Of a stretch of 26,127 nt of DNA, positions 22,417 to 26,127 are shown piece after piece; within the stretch, counting starts at the first letter, position 1, and every line of letters begins with the position of its first letter. The notes under the pieces were generated by a model that saw only the letters and a program-made list of their open reading frames with translations, did no database searches and was not told the DNA's origin. The position numbers were made by a program, and so were the translations under genes. The DNA comes from Rickettsia typhi (GTDB taxonomy: Bacteria > Pseudomonadota > Alphaproteobacteria > Rickettsiales > UBA1997), in assembly GCA_945874115.1 (NCBI GenBank), contig CAMCFD010000010.1:1-26127 (forward strand). Direction: 5' to 3'.

Positions 22417-22648
22417 GGGGGGCGCACGCGGTTTCATTGAGATTCGAGGAAGCGAAGCTTCCTAGGTTGGTTGAATTGCTATCGCAAGATTGATTTTAGT
22501 TTTGTTAAGATTTGCGGGATTTAAGAAGTGGTGTGAAATTTATTTTTGTGATTGTGGTGCTTTTAAGAATTTCTTTATTATTCTAGATCTTTTCTAAATT
22601 GCCTAGCGGGGCGTGGTTTGAAGCCGCGCCCTAACTTTCATTTATAAT
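22405..22648. other. Intergenic region between convergent argF and kdsA
   Basis: This is the longest gene-free stretch (244 bases). It holds a perfect hairpin AGGAAGC-GAA-GCTTCCT (22447-22463), a GC-rich patch just before it (22416-22431), and the kdsA-side stem-loop at 22608-22632. I see no tRNA-like fold, no convincing open frame and no promoter. It may be the remains of repeat elements. Confidence 0.5.
22608..22632 (-). terminator. Stem-loop downstream of kdsA
   Basis: GGGCGTGG (22609-22616) pairs with CCGCGCCC (22624-22631) with one G-T pair around the loop TTTGAAG, 17 bases past the kdsA stop. It is GC-rich, but no T-run follows in the kdsA direction, so termination could be Rho-assisted. 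Confidence 0.45.
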
Positions 22649-23473
22649 CTATCCTTTTACCACCTCATCCAACCTCTTCAACTTAGTCAAAAGCCTCTCA
22701 AGATTATCAAGTCTCACCATGCAAGGCCCATCGCTTGGCGCATTATCCGGATCTTGATGCACTTCCATAAACAACGCCGCAACGCCAACAGCCACAGCCG
22801 CGCTTGCCAATGTCTCAACAAACTCACGCTGTCCACCACTTGCGCCACCAAGCCCACCGGGTTGTTGAACTGAGTGCGTGGCATCAAACACCACCGGGCA
22901 GCCAGTTTTTGCCATAATCGGCAAACTTCTCATATCAGAAACTAAAGTGTTATAGCCAAAGCTTACTCCGCGTTCAGTCAAAAGCACATTTTTATTGCCG
23001 AAATGATCCATCTTATTGACGATATTTTGTGCATCCCAAGGCGCCAAAAATTGCCCTTTTTTGATGTTGATGATTTTTCCACTTTTCGCCGCCGCTTCAA
23101 GCAAATCAGTTTGGCGACACAAAAAAGCCGGAACTTGCAAGATGTCAACTTCGTCGTGGTTTGCTAAAATTTTGCAATGTTCTTCATTGTGAATGTCGGT
23201 TAAAATCGGGCAGCCGAATTGCTTTTTGATTTCCGCGAAAATTGGTAAAGTGTTTTGTAAGCCAGCGCCGCGCTGTCCGCCAATTGATGAGCGATTTGCT
23301 TTATCAAAAGACGCTTTATAGATAAATTGAATTTTAAGTTTGTCGCAAATTCTTTTGATGTTGCTTGCCATCATTAATGAGTGGTCAAGAGACTCTGTTT
23401 GGCAAGGCCCCGCGATTAATACGAAGGGTAAATTATTGGCAATTTTTATATTTTTAACTTCAATTGTGCGCAT
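22649..23473 (-). CDS. kdsA: 3-deoxy-D-manno-octulosonate 8-phosphate synthase
   Basis: KdsA condenses arabinose 5-phosphate and phosphoenolpyruvate to KDO 8-phosphate, the precursor of the inner-core sugar of lipopolysaccharide, so the organism probably makes LPS. The 274 residues include KASFDKANRSSIGGQRGAGL (53-72), QVPAFLCRQTDLLEAAAKSG (113-132), KKGQFLAPWD (138-147) and DATHSVQQPGGLGG (197-210). The first loop reads LIAGPCQTES with C24 where E. coli has Asn26. With H200, E237 and D248 this completes the four-ligand metal site of class II, metal-dependent KDO8P synthases. It diverges from the M48 protease gene across 168 A/T-rich bases, in which I found no clear promoter. Confidence 0.97.
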   Translation of the reverse strand: MRTIEVKNIKIANNLPFVLIAGPCQTESLDHSLMMASNIKRICDKLKIQFIYKASFDKANRSSIGGQRGAGLQNTLPIFAEIKKQFGCPILTDIHNEEHCKILANHDEVDILQVPAFLCRQTDLLEAAAKSGKIINIKKGQFLAPWDAQNIVNKMDHFGNKNVLLTERGVSFGYNTLVSDMRSLPIMAKTGCPVVFDATHSVQQPGGLGGASGGQREFVETLASAAVAVGVAALFMEVHQDPDNAPSDGPCMVRLDNLERLLTKLKRLDEVVKG

Positions 23474-23641
23474 ATTTTTTGATTTGCAGTTTTTTAACTA
23501 ATTTTGGTTTTTATCTTGGCTATCTTTGAAGAATGACGATTTTCAAAAGACGCACGAAAAAAAACTTTTACTTTTAAAACAAAAGTCTTAACCTTAGAAA
23601 ATATAACATATTTCGTAATTTATACAAGGATTTTTTAAAAA

Positions 23642-24760
23642 ATGTTTGCAAAGCCTTTCAACTTACTGTTGGTTTACGTTGTGACTGTTTTTAACATCGC
23701 AATTTTATCTTCGCCTCTTATCGCGCTTTTGGTGCCTTTTGTTGACCATAAAAGCTCTACACTTAACCTTTCTGACGGTATTTTAGCGAAATTTAAATTG
23801 GCGCTATTTCTGATTATTTTTTTGGTGAGTTTTTTCATGTTGTGTTATCTTGTGCTCGACATGTTGTTTGGCTTTGCGATGCGTGCGTCTTTGAAAAATT
23901 GCACACGTTATGAAAAAATTAAAGATTATGATTTTTTAAGCAAAATTTTCGAAGAAGTCAAAGAAAAATTTGGTGAAAAAAATGTGAAACTTTACGTAAA
24001 AAACTCCGATGAAATTAATGCGTTTGCCGTTGCGTCTCTTGGAGGAAAGGCGATTGTTTTGACGTCGGGATTAATCAATCATTATTTAACGAACAGTGAA
24101 AATCCTAAAGAATTTTTATATTCGCTAAGAAGTGTTATGGGTCACGAAATGTCACATTTGATAAACAAAGATTTTTTGCCGACCTATTTAATTATTGCTA
24201 ATCAAAAAGCGACGAATTTTGTTTCTTCTTTACTTAATATAATTTTTAATTTTGGGGCGAGGGCGGCTTCATTTATGCCTTATGGCGGCAAATTTTCAGC
24301 ACGTTTAATGGTTGAAACATACGTGATTTTAAACTTTTTTTTCAGCGCATTTAATCGTTTTATCGTGTTTAATATTTATGAATTTTTGCGTAAATTTGTT
24401 TCGCGCAGCCTTGAATATCGTTGCGACAGACAATCTGCGCTGGCTTTTGGTGGAAAAAATATGGCCTTCGCACTATCTTTTCTTGGCGAATCTGGTTATT
24501 TTACTTTATTTTCAACTCATCCGGCTACGAAAAGACGCATAAATAAAGTTAAAAATATTGAGATTGAAGATTATGTTATTAAGCCAAGTTTCCTTGAAAG
24601 TTTAAGTAATTATTTTACGATTATGTTTTTGATCGTGATTTGTTTATATTTCGCAAAGCAGGCCGGCGTTGACTTACTGGTCAGAGAATATATCAGAAAT
24701 AATCAGGCGATTCATCAAAAACTTAGTGTTTTAGTGCATTTGTTGGCGCGATTTTTCTAG
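23642..24760 (+). CDS. M48 family membrane metalloprotease (HtpX-like)
   Basis: This 372-residue integral membrane zinc protease resembles HtpX, which degrades misfolded membrane proteins. Two N-terminal helices (about 8-33 and 52-76) precede the catalytic domain. The zinc-binding HEMSH is at 168-172, and the third ligand is probably E258 in SLEYRCDRQSA. FAVASLGGKAIVLTSGL and THPATKRRI are also family features. Further helices lie at about 222-248 and 325-346. It is longer than E. coli HtpX (about 290 residues), with a C-terminal membrane segment and tail. An AAGGA sequence ends 11 bases before the ATG, a rather distant ribosome-binding site. It is probably co-transcribed with the acyl-CoA synthetase 35 bases downstream. 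Confidence 0.88.
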   Translation: MFAKPFNLLLVYVVTVFNIAILSSPLIALLVPFVDHKSSTLNLSDGILAKFKLALFLIIFLVSFFMLCYLVLDMLFGFAMRASLKNCTRYEKIKDYDFLSKIFEEVKEKFGEKNVKLYVKNSDEINAFAVASLGGKAIVLTSGLINHYLTNSENPKEFLYSLRSVMGHEMSHLINKDFLPTYLIIANQKATNFVSSLLNIIFNFGARAASFMPYGGKFSARLMVETYVILNFFFSAFNRFIVFNIYEFLRKFVSRSLEYRCDRQSALAFGGKNMAFALSFLGESGYFTLFSTHPATKRRINKVKNIEIEDYVIKPSFLESLSNYFTIMFLIVICLYFAKQAGVDLLVREYIRNNQAIHQKLSVLVHLLARFF

Positions 24761-24795
24761 TTTTTTTTGTGCAAAAATAAAATTATTTTGTCTAA

Positions 24796-26127
24796 ATGGT
24801 GCAAGAAAATTTCACAACTTTATCTCAGTTAATTGCTTATCAAGGTTCTAAATTCAATAATCTCAAGGCCTTAAATTATAAAAAAAATGGCGTTTGGGTT
24901 TCGTTTTCTAATCAAGAATTTTTACAAAAAGCGCACGAGTTTGCGTGTGCTTTGCGCGCAAGTGGATTAAAAAAAGGTGCGAAAGTTGCGATTTATTCTT
25001 ATCAAAATCCGATTTGGTTAATTGCCGATTTTGGCGTGATTTTGGCTGGCGGCGTCAGTGTTCCGATTTTTCATAATATTTCGCGCGAAAATTTATTGTT
25101 TCAACTTGAAGACTCAAATGTCGAATTTGTTTTTGCGGATAATCCAAGTGATTTTGATGAAAAAAATCACTTCAAAAAAATCGATGTTTTAAAAAACGAT
25201 CTTCCTAAAAATGTAAAAAAAGTTATCGTTTATGGCTGTGAAGTTAAAAGCGAAAAGTCTGATTTTGTAGAGTTCGAAGAGTTTTTGACTTTAGGGAAAA
25301 ATAATTTTTATGATATTGAAAAATTGCCGCAATTTCAGGCAAAAGATTTGGCGACGATAATTTATACATCGGGAAGCACTGGGCGGCCGAAGGGTGTCGA
25401 GCTTAGTCACGAAAATTTAGTTTCGCAAATTAATGATACGGCAAAATGTTTTTTGCTTGATGAAAAAAGCGATAAAATTTTGTCATTTTTGCCGCTTGCT
25501 CACATTTTTGAGCGCATGGTCATGATGTTTTATATTTCTCGCGGCGTTTCAATTTATTTTGTTGATGATGTCAAAAATTTAGGGGAATATTTGAAAGAAG
25601 TGCGCCCAACCCTTATGACTGTTGTGCCTCGAATGTTGGAAAAAGTTTTTGCAAAAATTAAAGAAGGTGCGCAAAAAGGAAGTTTCGTTAAAAAATTTAT
25701 CGCGAGCAAGGCTTTGAAACGGGCGATTGAAAAAGAAATCGATGAACATAATTTTCTTGATAAAATTTATGATATCGTGGTTTATAAAAAATTTCGTGCG
25801 GCGCTTGGTGGTAATATGAAAATGATGATTTGTGGCGGCGCGGCTTTGTCGCTTGACCTTGAGCGTTTTTATCGCAATATTAAAATAAATTTACTTTGCG
25901 GATATGGCTTGACCGAAACCTCTCCCGTGATTGCGACGAATTGTCTTGGCGCTTATAAATTTGGAACGGTCGGCAAGGCTTTTGCATCGGTTGAGACGAA
26001 AATTGCCAAAGATGGAGAATTGTTGGTGCGCGGGCCAAATGTGATGATTGGATATCATAATCAGGCGCAACTTACGGCAGAAACAATTGTCGATGGCTGG
26101 CTTAAAACCGGAGATTTGGTGCAAATT
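24796..26127 (+). CDS. Long-chain fatty-acid--CoA ligase (AMP-forming), 5' part
   Basis: The frame from ATG 24796 runs open to the window end, giving 444 residues of an ANL-superfamily acyl-CoA synthetase; the C-terminal lid domain is missing only because the window stops. The AMP-binding P-loop is YTSGSTGRPKG (190-200), then LPLAHIFERM (232-241), MICGGAALS (344-352), the adenylate-binding GYGLTETSP (369-377) and the hinge-proximal KTGD (437-440). The spacing and the PLAHIFER and GGAAL motifs match the eukaryote-like long-chain (FadD15/FAA) branch rather than E. coli FadD. It activates fatty acids with ATP and CoA for lipid synthesis or oxidation. It follows the M48 protease gene by 35 bases. 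Confidence 0.93.
   Translation, partial: MVQENFTTLSQLIAYQGSKFNNLKALNYKKNGVWVSFSNQEFLQKAHEFACALRASGLKKGAKVAIYSYQNPIWLIADFGVILAGGVSVPIFHNISRENLLFQLEDSNVEFVFADNPSDFDEKNHFKKIDVLKNDLPKNVKKVIVYGCEVKSEKSDFVEFEEFLTLGKNNFYDIEKLPQFQAKDLATIIYTSGSTGRPKGVELSHENLVSQINDTAKCFLLDEKSDKILSFLPLAHIFERMVMMFYISRGVSIYFVDDVKNLGEYLKEVRPTLMTVVPRMLEKVFAKIKEGAQKGSFVKKFIASKALKRAIEKEIDEHNFLDKIYDIVVYKKFRAALGGNMKMMICGGAALSLDLERFYRNIKINLLCGYGLTETSPVIATNCLGAYKFGTVGKAFASVETKIAKDGELLVRGPNVMIGYHNQAQLTAETIVDGWLKTGDLVQI

Noticed and set aside
22405..22648. Possible tRNA or small structured RNA gene
   Set aside because: No TTC-loop-like motif, no acceptor-stem pairing and no CCA were found at suitable spacing. Other spacers were checked with the same result.

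Overview
The window is an AT-rich, gene-dense stretch of a Gram-negative bacterial chromosome carrying 25 protein genes. Both end genes run off the edges. The gene set is alphaproteobacterial in character: an AddA-type helicase, HisZ, mitochondrial-type complex I (NuoH, I, J, K) and complex II (SdhC, D, A) subunits, PgpA, DapE, MurG and KdsA. Low GC, split respiratory operons, an AddA without its nuclease domain and almost no Shine-Dalgarno sequences recall Rickettsiales-like lineages. Genes for arginine (argF), DAP/lysine (dapE), histidine (hisZ), folate (folK) and GDP-deoxysugar (gmd) synthesis suggest a less reduced genome than classical Rickettsia. The affiliation is inference. I see no rRNA, tRNA, CRISPR array, phage or transposase gene.

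Layout. 1-2956 (+): 3' part of addA, then hisZ behind its own promoter. 2953-6921 (-): nuoH-nuoI-nuoJ-nuoK followed by a secreted protein with seven 25-residue repeats. 7072-9058 (-): dapE then pgpA, separated by a hairpin-rich spacer. 9250-11962 (+): serS, rpsT, secF. 11974-14219 (-): gmd, a methyltransferase, folK. 14447-17765 (+): sdhC, sdhD, sdhA, then a GNAT acetyltransferase. 17788-21265 (-): murG, a short RodZ-like protein, ggt. 21490-22404 (+): argF. 22649-23473 (-): kdsA. 23642-26127 (+): an M48 membrane protease and the start of a long-chain acyl-CoA synthetase.

Functional themes are respiration (complex I membrane and connecting subunits, complex II), envelope building (MurG, DapE, KdsA, Gmd, PgpA, RodZ-like), protein export and quality control (SecF, M48 protease) and core translation (SerS, S20). 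Several complexes are visibly split: nuoHIJK lacks nuoG before it and nuoL/M/N after it, sdhCDA lacks sdhB, secF lacks secD, and hisZ lacks hisG next to it.

Nothing here is an obvious new defence or mobile system. The features most worth checking are a switch-like RNA structure overlapping the pgpA start codon (7787-7907), a related two-hairpin motif upstream of sdhC, the 25-residue repeat protein attached to the nuo operon, and an AddA helicase without its nuclease.
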